Source: Monarcha castaneiventris obscurior (taxonomy: Eukaryota > Chordata > Aves > Passeriformes > Monarchidae). From it: a DNA stretch of 64,000 bases. Within the stretch, counting starts at the first letter, position 1, and each line of letters opens with the position of its first letter. Location: positions 17,210,501 to 17,274,500 of the forward strand of contig JAMPIT010000484.1 of the NCBI GenBank assembly GCA_026261815.1. Direction: 5' to 3'. Position numbers and translations under genes: made by a program. Below, in pieces: positions 51,304-63,300 of this stretch. Under the pieces are notes generated by a model. The model saw nothing but the letters and a program-made list of their open reading frames with translations. It had not been told where the DNA came from and did not search any database.

Positions 51304-54300
51304 ATGACTGTTGGATGCCTACTGCAGCCCCCTGTCCTGGGGAGGACTTGGCTCCCCGTGCTGCTGCTGGCAGCCTCTGCTCACTGCCACTGGCCCAGCG
51401 AGCCGGCAGAAGTGGTTCGGGACTGGGAAAACCAGCTGGAGGCCTCCATGCACTCGGTGCTCTCAGACCTCCGGGAGACTGTGCCTGCTGTGGTGGGCAT
51501 ACCCGACAGCTCTGCCGTGGTGGGGCGCTACTTCAGAGTCTCCATCCCCACGGATTTAATTGCATCCAATGGAGAAGTTGTCCAGGTGAGAAACGCCATT
51601 CCCTGAGGATCGATTTTGGTTGTTTTCATGCAGGATGGAGCGAGTCACCCCACTAATGGGCTGGGTCATGAGGGCGGCTGGGAAGCAGCCTTACAGTTTT
51701 GTAGCACTACGGGAGAAAGATTTTTATAAAAAATTAGTCTCACCTCATTGCAGAGTTCCTCTCTTCTGTAACAGAGAGGACTTCTCAGGGGTGACTAATT
51801 GGGTTTGTTGGCTGTATTTAAACTGTGAGATGCTCTGCCCCTGGAACGATGGGCACTTTCATGAGGAGATGTTGCCGTGGGATCTGGGGAGCCACGGATT
51901 CCCTGGGATTGCTGCTCAGGCTTGGGGAGTTTGCTTCACTGTGGTAACAAAACATTGTCAGACAGACCCTGTCCTGCCAGCAGGGCTCTGGGCTGCCTGA
52001 CACTGTCTCTCCTGACCTTGCCCCTAAGTCCCCTTGGGAAAGATGGTAGCCTTTCCCCTTATCTGACTTACCCTCATGCCACTGGCACTGCAAGGACCTG
52101 AAAACTGAGTTTTGGAATCAGTCCTGAGTGCAGGAAAGGGTTAGAATAGCCCAGGGGAGGGTAGGGACATGGCCAAACACAGGTGTGCTCATTGTTAGTC
52201 CTTTCCTGGAAGGGTTTGCTTGGATCATGTGGAATTCAGAAAATTCTGTTCTTAAAAAACAGAATTGCCTTTCAATCTCAGGATTTCTTTTCAAAGAGCA
52301 TTATAAAGCATTATAAAAAAGACAGGCTTCTGGTGTGTCTCAGAAGATCAGAGGGAGATGGAGAGCAAGTCAGGAGCAAGTTTGACATCCCGGTTTCTCC
52401 TTGAAAGCAGGTTTGGTTTAGCTCCGTGTGCAGTCACAGAGTTATCCCAATCCTGATACGTGATCCCGCTGGCTCCAGCAAGGGGGCTGGACCACGATGT
52501 GCCAGGGGTGGGCAGAGTATCTGAAGAATGCAGCTGTTAAGGACAGAGGGTCAGACAGGGGGAGGAGGGTGGTGGGCGAGCCCCTGGCCAGAGGAGTCGG
52601 GGAGGGGGCCAGGCTGGTCGTGCTGACTCTGAGCTGAGCACAGCCAAGGTCCCTGCCCAGCCTCACCCACAGCCTGTGCTCAGAGCACAGGGCACCTGTG
52701 GTCTGCCAGAGCCCCAGTGGGTGTGGTGAGCCCCAGATGTCGTGTTACAGAAATGATAACTTTGGTTTGGGATTTTGCACCCGAGTGGTTTGTTCTGGTG
52801 TTGTCTAATAACTGCTTTGATGGCAAGAATAACTGTCAGTATTTATGTAACACCACAGGTTCCTCTGTCATCTTTTCCTGGCACAGAAGTCATCTGTGAT
52901 AGCTCCAGTAGCTGCAGGAAAATACTAATTGATTATTCCCACCCCACTTGATGGCTTCAAGTTATACCTCTGCCATGTAGGTGTGAGGTGTGTTAACAAA
53001 CACCAACACTCCTGGAGAGCCTGGAATGGACTGGGCTGCAGCAGGACCCAGCAGCTGCTGGTTGTGTGTAGTTCAGCAAACTCTGGGAACGATTTTCATG
53101 CTCATCCCTGGGTTTACCCGAGTGCATGTTGCATCTGTTCACCTTGAAATTGATTTTAGAAGTGCAGCAGGCTCTCACTTTGCTGCTGCTGTCTCTGGAA
53201 GGGCTCTCCTTGCTGAGCACAGCTGACCTTTGATATGGGGATTTGATTCCTGGCTAGTGAGAACTGCGTGGGCAATTTTGGGTGCTAGGGTGCATTTTTG
53301 TTTTACTGGTAAGTTTCAGGGCAGATTGCTCTGGTCTTTTTCTCAGGCTGCCTGGCATTTCTCAGCTGGAGCAGTAAAAGCATAATACTTCTGGGTCTTG
53401 CTCTCTGGTGTACTTAAACTCTGCTAAGAAAGAATAAGGGCTCTGCCTTCTGAGATGGATCAGGGTTTACAATGAGATATGGTTTCCTATATTTTTTCCA
53501 CTTAAATTTCAAAGAAATTGTCTACAATTTTTTATTTTTTGAAAAAATGCTGACAGTTGCTGTCCCCAGACTCCCGGGAGCTTCCCACTGGAGCCTGGAG
53601 AAAGTGCGATTGCTTCATTTCTAGATGATTCCCACTGATTATTTCTAGGATTGTGGTGGGGATCGCCTTGAAGTTCCTTCTCAGATCCTCTCCCTGCTTG
53701 TTAGCAGATTCCAGCCAGCTGTAGACAAAATACTTTTCTCTGCAAACTCGGTTGTGGGATGGAAACAACGCCAGGCATGTGCAGCGTGGCGGAGGAGTGC
53801 CCCGCAGGCACGCACTCCTGCACAGTCAGGTATGTGCTCCTGGGAGCAGTCCCCAGCCTTTCCCTGCCACCCCCAAAGCTGCTGCACAACAGGTGAGATT
53901 TTATGGTTAAGGACAAAAGCAAGTTTAATTGAATGTGTGCTCAAGCTGCAGAGAAAATAAGTAAAAAAACTACCACGTGCCTTAATTTCGGAGTCTGTTT
54001 CCACTTTGCTCAGAGGCAGCTGCCTGCAAGGCGTTGTGGCCGTGGTAACGCCCTTCCCCTGTGCCTTGTGTTCCCAAGCAAGTGCCTTGGTCAGGCAGTA
54101 TCATGTCCTCTGAAGAGCAGCTGCAGCTTGCAGGTATTCCAGCTGTTGGATTTGGCAGCAGGTCAGTCCAGATGCTGTCCTCTAGCTTCCTCACTACAGC
54201 AGGGCTTCTGGCTGCAAGACTGTTCTCCTGCTGCCTGGGGGTGGCTGGAAATTAAAACTCCTTGCTGTGCCTTCCTGAAAGGCACCTTGCAGCCGTTTCT

Positions 54301-57300
54301 GTCACATTTGACCCCAAAACATTGGTATTTTTACAAGGTTTGGGTTAAAACACCGCATTTCCCCATATCATACAGCCCCCTTGCCGTACAGACAATGTGA
54401 GGGTGGGTCGCCACTGGCTCCCACTGGCTCCTGGCAGATGCTGGCTGGGACAGGGTAAAGGTGGGCATTGGTGCTGGTAGCCTCACCAGTCATCATCTCC
54501 TTACCCCATTTCCACTGAGGACTGTGTGGAGTCTGACCTGCTACCTCTCAGCTGTGTCCTGTCAAAGAACAGATCATGCTCCGGTCAAAGACCAGTTGGA
54601 TTTCCTGTTCCAGCCACTTCTATTTGAAGCTGCTCCAGAATTTTGCTGCTCTGATTAAAAATGCAGCTTCTAGCCTAAATTTAGAGATGGCTAGAAATAT
54701 TTATATGTGCTGCCCTTTAGCCTAAATCAATTCTACCTTCATAATATTTACTTCCCTTATGTATTTTTAGGTGACAGGCATATTCCCCATCTTGATTTTA
54801 TTAGGTTAAACAAGCCAACCTCTTTAGTCTTTCTCATAAAATAAGCTTTCTTTCCTTCCCCTCAGCTTTGCAGCTGTCTTCTGCACCTCCTCCAACTTTT
54901 TATTTTTTTATGTTTGCATGACCACAGCGTTACAAAACATTCCACATGAAATTTTACCAGAACCTTTTATAAAAGCATCAAAACTTCCTTTTCTCTTCTA
55001 TAAATAATCTTGTTTGATATATCCTACCATCGTTTGCTTTTCCATGTCTTCTTTGCTTTGCTTTGGACATCTTCCTATCAGCTGAAATATCCAGGTCTGT
55101 AGTTTTTGCTGCTTCCAGTTGTTGAGTCCCAGAAGAGGACGTAAGGTGAGGGGCATGATTTGGAGTGCTGGCTGTTGCCAAACACGGCTCTCCACTCATC
55201 CCATGAGCCAAGATATGATATCCCCACAAGGAACTGAGCCCTTGGACAGTCTGATATCCTAAATGCATATGCCCACAATACCTAGAGACACTGTTAAATA
55301 ACTTTTGTTTAAAGATGGGTCTATAAAGCATGCTGGAAGGAGAGAAACTCCTGGTGTGTGCTGCTTCCCAAGGCACATCCCTGCCAGAGCAGGAGATTTG
55401 CTGTGTCTTCCTTGAAGGTCATGCAAAGCTGCTGACCTGCCTTGAGTCCTGGCAGTGTTCGATGTGGGATGGATCCCACAGGGCAGATCTGCATGGGTTT
55501 GTAGCCAATGCTAAGGAGCTCAGGTGAGCATTCCCAGCTATGTCTTAGCCCCTGATTGTTTCTAGGTTTGAAGTGCACGGTTTCACCTGGGCTTTGTTGG
55601 GAAGACAGGTAAAACAAGTAGCAGAGGCCCTGAGAAGCTGTCTCTGTAAGCAAACATAGCTGGTGGGAAAGTGATTAGAACAACAGGATTCACTCAGATG
55701 AATTACACAGTGTAGTTACAGAGTGGGTTTGGAGGTTATCAGAGACTGGGTATCCATCTGGGAAAAAAGGAGTCTTGCTTTCACAGAATCACAGAGTTGT
55801 TCAGGTTGGAAAATACCTTCTAGATTATCGAACCCAGCCATTAACCCAGCACTGCCACGTCCACCACTAAACTTTCCAAGCAGGAGGCTGAATTTCCAAT
55901 GGTTGTTCTATTTGCCATCTGCTGAAGTGGCTTTTATTGAACAGCTTTGCTCTCATCATATGTCAGGGACCTTGATTTATAAACAGGATCCACAGAGATT
56001 GGGTTGCAGGAGTCCTGACATGGGTATCTACTGTCAGGGCTGTGCTGCTCACCTCAATCCTGCTCCAGCCCTGAAGCCAAGGGCTGGATGTTGGCAGCCA
56101 GCCTGCAGTGCCAGGACACACTTGCTTTCAGGGAAGAAAACCACAAAATACTGATTTTTTTTTTTTTTTTTTTCCGCTTGCAATGATCTTTATTTCAAAG
56201 CATTTTAACTGAATGTGAACTTTATTAAAGTGGCATTTCTCAAAGGAAGAAGAGAAGCATAGAGCACTCCCGAGGGGCTGTGTCATCAAGTTGGGTATCT
56301 TAAAAGGCTCTCTGTGTCAAAGCATTTGAGCTTCACCTCCTCCCTGGGGTCCCTGGTTTTCCTGGACTAACTGGGAGGTGCAGCAACAGCCGCTATTTAC
56401 AGGGGAGCACACGGGGATAAATGGCAGTGCCTGGAACAGGTCCAGGCAAAGAAGGACTTGGGCAGGACTTTGCTTGGTTGCCACGCTGCAATCTGAGTGA
56501 TAAGAGGAGCTGATAAGATTCCTTTGGGGAGGCCGAGGGGGATGCTTATCTTTTTCCTGCAGCGAGACCGAGTCAGAGAATTTGGCATTTTCAGTGCACG
56601 CTTAGTAACAAGCTCTGAATTTGGAGGAGTGGAAAATGTGACTCGATCTAATTATAAACTGGCTTTTCAGACGGGCTGGGAAGTTCCTTGTTTTGTCCTG
56701 CTCTTACAGGTTGTTGCTCTGAGCATCCAGGGAGACAGAGGAATGTGACGGTAATGAGAATCCTGCGAAGGAGCAGACCTGAGACTGCAAGATCCGGTCT
56801 GCCTTTCCTTGCCATGCTCTTGAAAGCCAGCTTTCCAGCAATCTGCTGATGGCAGGAATAAATTGCCAGGGCTGGTTAGCTGTGCGGTGGCAGCACTAAA
56901 CCCCCAGCACTTGGCATCCCTGCTTTGTGGTATTTTTGCTTCCCTTTGGCCTTTTGCTTATAAAAAGTCGCGCTGAAAGAAGAGCCCGACCAAACTTTTT
57001 TTTTTGAAGCTGTTTGAGGCTTTTCCTGCCCCGTGCTCGCCCCCTGGACAAGGGATAAAGCGGGGTGTGGGCAGCCCATGCTGACCCCAGCCCTGGCGCG
57101 GGCGGGCTGCGCCTTCCCGCTCCAACAATAAGGCTAAACAAATCCTTCCAAGCTGCTTGCATGGACCGATGAAAGGAGGATTTCTTGGGACACTCAATGT
57201 TTTGTAGTGACCTCCCAGTGAAACAGCTGTTGTGTTCCCTTGCCCAGGCAGAGTGGGACGCTGAATGGTGTCCTTATAGCCAACACAGAGGCGCATCTGG

Positions 57301-60300
57301 AAAAGAAGCTGTCATGGCAGGAGTATGCGAGGGTGGCATGAGCTGGGCGTAGCCGCTCAGCCTGCACTGCTGCGGAGCCATTTTACTGACGGTGAAGGAG
57401 CTGGTCAGACAAAGCCCAGCTCGTGGGGAAGGCAGGCCGAGTCCACAGCACAGCCCTACACCCACATCCGCAGAGGAGGGGGGCTGCTTTCTGTGCATGA
57501 GGCTTCGCTGGCCCCTTGAATGGCTGGAAAATGCAGATTAGCAGCAGACACATAAACTTCTCATTCAGGTTTTCACGAGTACATAAAAGCAGAGCAGGTA
57601 CTTCGAGTAGCTTGGCTACCTGGTCCTTCAGAGACTGAAGTTTGAACTTGAAGATGAGGGCCAGAACCAGTGATGTGGCCTCTGCAAGCATTATTTCCCC
57701 TTAGCTCAGCTTTCTGGGCTGGGTTTGATTTGTTTTTCTAAAGCAACAACTTCAGTGCACGGAGACATACAGGAAGAGCTTTTCAGGGCTTTTGCTGGGA
57801 CCAGCCAAAATGTGGGGTTAGTTCAACCATCCTGACCTACCTGTGCACAAAGGAAGCACCAATTAGCGGCTGTTCTTGTGTAGCTTTTGGTCTCTGAACA
57901 GAGGTGGTGAGCTCCTGCTGGTAATGAAGGCTTGGGTCACCGAGGCTGATGTACTTCTGAGAACCGGTGGAGTCTCTGGGCTGTTTTTAGACTTCCAGGG
58001 GCAGAGTCATCTACATGAAATGTCCTGGAGCAGCTTGGTTTTGTCCGTGAGTTTCTGGGCCTTTTGTGCAAGGCACACAGCAGCCCAGAGGAGCAGTGTC
58101 TGCTGAGGATACCCAAAAGCCCTGGCAGGTATCACAGTCCCCTCCCCAGGGAAACGTGTGTGTTGCAGGTCCTCCCTGCTCACTGTGCCAAGTGCAACTT
58201 TCCTTTCTCCAGCCTGAGCTTTGCCATAGCACAGCACTGCAGTAGCAGTGTAGCTGTGCCCGGTGAGCAGGTGGCTCTGAGAGGTGCCCATCCTCCTTGC
58301 ACCACTGTTTTCTGGGCCTTCTGTTTCTAGGCATGGTCTGTCTGATGTCCTGTTTGCAGTTCTGTTGTGTTTGAGGAAAAGAGATGGGGAGTAAGATTGG
58401 AGGCTCCTTCACACAACCTCTCCCAGTTGCACACAGGCCAGCCTCCCTGGCAGGCCTGTTCCTTGGGGCCAAAGGCTCACAGCTTCATGGAATCATAGCA
58501 TATTCAGAGTTGGAAGGACCATCAAGGACCATCAAGTCCAAGCCCTGGCCCACCGCAGAACAACACGAAAAATCACCATGTGTCTGAGAGCATTGTCCAA
58601 ACACTTGAACTCTGGCAGGCTCTGGCAGCTGTTGTGGGCTGAGGGCTGTCCAGCTCCTGCCTTGCACCATCACATTCCCTGGATGCAGTGCAGCAGCCTC
58701 TGCTGCTGTGGGACCTGCCTGGGGCTGTGGTGCCTGGACAGCTTGGTCTGCAGGCACTGCTGCAGCCTTTGTGCCAGGTGAGGAATGCACCTGATGGATC
58801 CACAGGCAGAGCCTGCCTCCCAAAACAAGGGCTGTGTCCTCTGACCTGGAGCCTGCAGGCCCCATGCCCATCACTTCTCCTGGCTCGAGTCTGGCTGTGC
58901 CAGCACCGTGGATCATGGCAGTGCCCACAGTTCCAGCAGCACTGGGGTGAATCTGAAACCATGTCCTTCCCCCTACTTGTGTGGGACAAGGCAATGGGAA
59001 TCTGCCTGCCCATGGATCTGATTCGGGGCTGAGGCTGTCTGTTGCTCCTGCTGCCAACACTGCTCATGCTGCAGCATTAGCAGGGGGTTTAAGGTGAAGC
59101 TTGGGCTTAGGCAAACAGCTTAGGCTTGACTCTTTCTCTGCAGTTATATTTGCATTTGAATTGCATTTGAATTTCCATTTTCTTCCCCTGCCTGCTGGTT
59201 AATTGCTTGCAGAAGCCTGAGCCTGCAAACTTGGTGTGACACTGGCTGGGTCAGGCAGTTGGGCACAGCTCCGCTCACCTTCTGGAGGGCTCAGCTGGGG
59301 TATTCCTCATTGCTGGCCATGTGTGTTGGGGTGATGCTGAAGGAGTCTGGCTACAGTAAATTGTCATCAGTAATTATACCCCAGATAAAACCCTGGCACA
59401 GGGTCTGTCTCTCAGCAGCAGCTGGACACAGGGAGGGGAATGGGGCAGTGGGAGATCTGGCAGAGCTGCAGGACTGTCCATGCTGACTCTGGCTAAAAGC
59501 AGTCAGGGGGTTTTTAGGACTGATTTGAAAGGAGCCGACTCCCAGCTGCTGCTGCCCTTGCGAAAGTCTGGCAGCACAAACAGGGGAGATCCCATGGGAT
59601 GCTTCCGGGACTGGGAAGATTTCATAGTGATGTACTGTAGTGGAGACCCGTGGCAGGATCCTACAGTACCTGTCTCCTGGCAAAGGGCTCGCTGCCTCCT
59701 CCTCAGGGGATTCATCAGGAGGAGGAGGAGGAGGACTAAATACCTGGAGGATTAAAGGGCACTCTTGTAGGCAAGAATGCAGTTTTTTCCTGAATTCCCT
59801 TGAGGCAGCAGTTTTGCTCAGTGCTCCTTTGCTTATCTTTGTCTTGTTGGCTACAGGGCTTTAAGATCCAAGTTTAAAAAAACAAGTCAAACTGAGCTAT
59901 CTTCTTTCATGAGCTGACTGCTCTTGGCTGGCCTAAAAATAACAGGCCATGTCTATCTGAAAGGATTTTGTGAACAAGGTCTTCAAAACCAGCCAGACCA
60001 CTGTATGTACTTCAAATCACAGTCGTGGCTTATTTTTTAATGGTCTTCGATACACTGCCAGGCTTGTGTAATCTTTAGCCGATAAGCATTCATTTACAAT
60101 TACCTCAAATAATGGGAAAACAAAGGCAGCCTTTTTTTTTTTTTTGAACTTGGGCAATGGAAGAGTTATTTTGAAACCAGACCCCTTGAGGGAAATGGCA
60201 GGGCTTAAGGCTGATACTGCACACATAGAAAACTGGGGAACTTTTAACATGAAGACTAGAGATCCCAAATCATTAACTATGTGTAGCCTTAACAAATACC

Positions 60301-63300
60301 CTTTGAAGCAATATTTGGAGGAAACATTGCTAGAACAGAGTCCAGGTCTCCCTGCTCCCAGTTTTGCACCACCATGAACACAGCAGTGACGATGAACAGG
60401 ACAGACCCACGCCAAGGGCTCCACTGGTCAGCTTTTGTTTAGGAACAAGTATTTTTATCCATCCTGATAACAGCTTTATTTATCTACTTGAATCTTTCTG
60501 GCCTCTTCCTTTGGGTGATTTCTGCTATCAGGTCAGTTGTTGTGTTTAAAGCCATGCAGAGACATCGAATGCTTGTGACTTGTTGTCTTCCCAAAGATTT
60601 CCCAGAGGAGGCACAGGCATCTTCATTGGCTTCATAGGAGTAATCCACAAATTTGATTTTCTTAATCATCTCTTGCAGAGCCTTTAGAAACAGTCCACAT
60701 CTCCTTGCAGGCTGTATACAGCTGAACTAGCTCAGCTCTTTTTAAATCAAGTTTAAGTGGGTTTATAAATGTTTTGCAACTGTCGCATCCCTGCTAGAAC
60801 AAGTCATCCCAGTCAGTGATTGCTTGGCCTGTTTTTGTTTTTCAGGAGAGCCTAGTTTTTGGTGTGAATCTATCTGGCTGCAGTTTCCTTTTCTAGCATG
60901 GGCCCTATGTGTAAACTGTAGGTTAAAAATGGTTTTCCAAGCAGGAGTATTGAGACTGGCCTGTGCCTCCCTTGCTGTCATTTCTGCATGTGGGGTCAGC
61001 CACCTTTCTGAAGTGAGTTTGGCTGTCAAAAGTAGGAGCAGACACGATTGAAGGAAGAATCACCTTGTGACATGAGACTGGGTAAAGTACTGCTGCTTGT
61101 AGGTCTCCTTCTCAAGTCATGCCAGTGCCCAGGGAGAAGGCAGCAGCAGCAGCAAACCCTGACTCTCAGGAAAGCTGTGTGCAGTGTGTGATCCTGTAAT
61201 TAAGGGCTTTTGCAGAGTGCACAGAGGGGGGAAGATTTGTTCCAAATGTGGCCTAAAATTACACATTCAGAGTGAGTTTAACCACTCGCTATTAAAGTTT
61301 TTATTCTTCTTGATTGTGTAAGCCTCAATAAGGCTGTGGCTTTGTCCTGGCTTCCTATGTTTCTGTTCTTTATGTGTGCCCAGCCCAGCCCTCCCTCCTC
61401 CATAGGGGCAGGTTGGTGGCTAATTTTGGCACGAGAGGATAAAGAATGGAACCATCCAGCTCCTGCTACTGGAAGTGCTGGATTGTACTGGGCACTGTCC
61501 TGGCATCTCAGTTTTTAGAGGGTGTGATGAAATGACACTTTTTTAAAGGAAGACAGGGGTAAGTCAGTCCTTCTGGCTGGGCAGAAGCAGACCCTGCCTT
61601 TATTCTCTCTTGGCAGAAGAAATGCCAGGGAAGGACAATTCAGTCCTTTGTCCCTGCAGGAGCAAGGCTTGGCTCCCTGTGCCCAGCTCAGGTGAAGAGT
61701 TGCCTTTCCTTTGGGGTGTCTGGGCTAAAAGCAGCTCCTGTTCTTGCAGTGGAGGAGGAGCAAATGCAGCCACAGCCCTGCCAAAGCTCTCTGTCCTCTG
61801 CCAGACACGTGGGTACACAGCAAGGCCCGGGGGAAGGATGCTCACATGTTGGTGCATGGTGGCATATATTGAGGTACAGGGCCCTTGGGACAGCTTCCTC
61901 CAGCTGTTGTAAGCAGGAATCTGAATTCCCTGCTCTGGGATATTGCTGGTGAGGAGTTAACTAAAGCTGTGCTGAGAGGTTTAACTCTGCTCTATAAGCT
62001 GTACCCAGCGTGTGTCTCATGATGTGCTCTCCAGCTTGTCCAGGCTGGCTGGAATTGGGGCTGGTCCTTCACAGAGGAGAGGAACGAGGGTGTTGCCTCT
62101 GTGCTCGTGGCTGAAACCTTCTGCAGCTCTTGCACAAAAGCTTTTTTGTGCTGCTCTTGCCAAAAGACTTTTGGGTCCTACGTTATCCTGGCAGAGCTGT
62201 GCATCCAGACCCTTCAGCGTGCTGAAACCCACAGTGTGGGGCTGAGCCTCAGGGTGCTGCCAGAATCCTGCCTGCAGCCAGGGAGTGGGAGAGGCACCCA
62301 GGACTCACAGTGTGCCCAGCCCTGCAGCACCAGGCATCACTCCTTGTCCATCCAGTGGCTTTCCCCAGCAGGACCTGCAGTCTGGCTAGTCCAGCCCCGG
62401 TTCTGCACCTGCTGCTGGATGCAGGAATGCTCCTGCCAGGCAGGTTTCCTTGCAGAGCTCCTCTCTCAGCTTTGCATTTGGGTAAATTATGAAATATGTA
62501 TAAGCTTTACAGAACTGCAGACAACCAAAGCATCCTTTCAGGAGGAGAGCTAGAGCCTGTCTCTCTGTTGGACTGCAGTGAGCCCAGAGCCTTGACCAGG
62601 CTGCTAAATGTGTCTCCATGGGCCCCAAAGCATCCTGTTGCTCTGAGGGTCAGGGAGAGATGCCTCGTGGAGTTCTGGAAAGCCCAGCCAGGGCACTTGC
62701 CAAACGCCTCCGGGCCTGGGAGGTGGTGAAGCTCAGGTTACTCACTCTGGAGTACCTACAGCCGCGGGAAGTGTCACAGCCCAGCGAGCTGGCAGCCTCA
62801 CCCCTTGCACCGCAGCCCGAGCGGCTCCGCTGTGCCGCGTGATCCGCGAGCGGCTTTAGTGCAGACGGATCTCAGCTGCCAGGACCTGAGGGGCTTGGGG
62901 GTTTGCACCCACCCTCAGCTACAACCCAGGGAGGGAGGCAGGAGGCCCAGGGCTGAAAGAGGTAGTAAGGAGTGTGTTGGGAGTCCTGAGGTGCCTGTGC
63001 TCTGAGACAAAGCTTTCCCTTGCAGCAGCAAGTTATTATGTGAAAGTGAAATCCTTCATTTTAAGCTGAGCCTGAGGATAAACCCAGGCTGGGACACCAT
63101 CCTGTGTGATGTCCAGCAATTCCCCAGCCCGTGTGCCACATCCCTGTGTGCCCACACTGGCCACTACGTTAGGTCTGCTCCCCTCCTTCGTCCCCAGCTG
63201 CCATTCCTCTGGCAGAGCAGGACAACACTGTGTAGCTCTCCGGATTTTCCACATTTCCTGCTGCCTGTTGAGAGCTGGTGTGCTCCAGCCAGGCCAGGGA

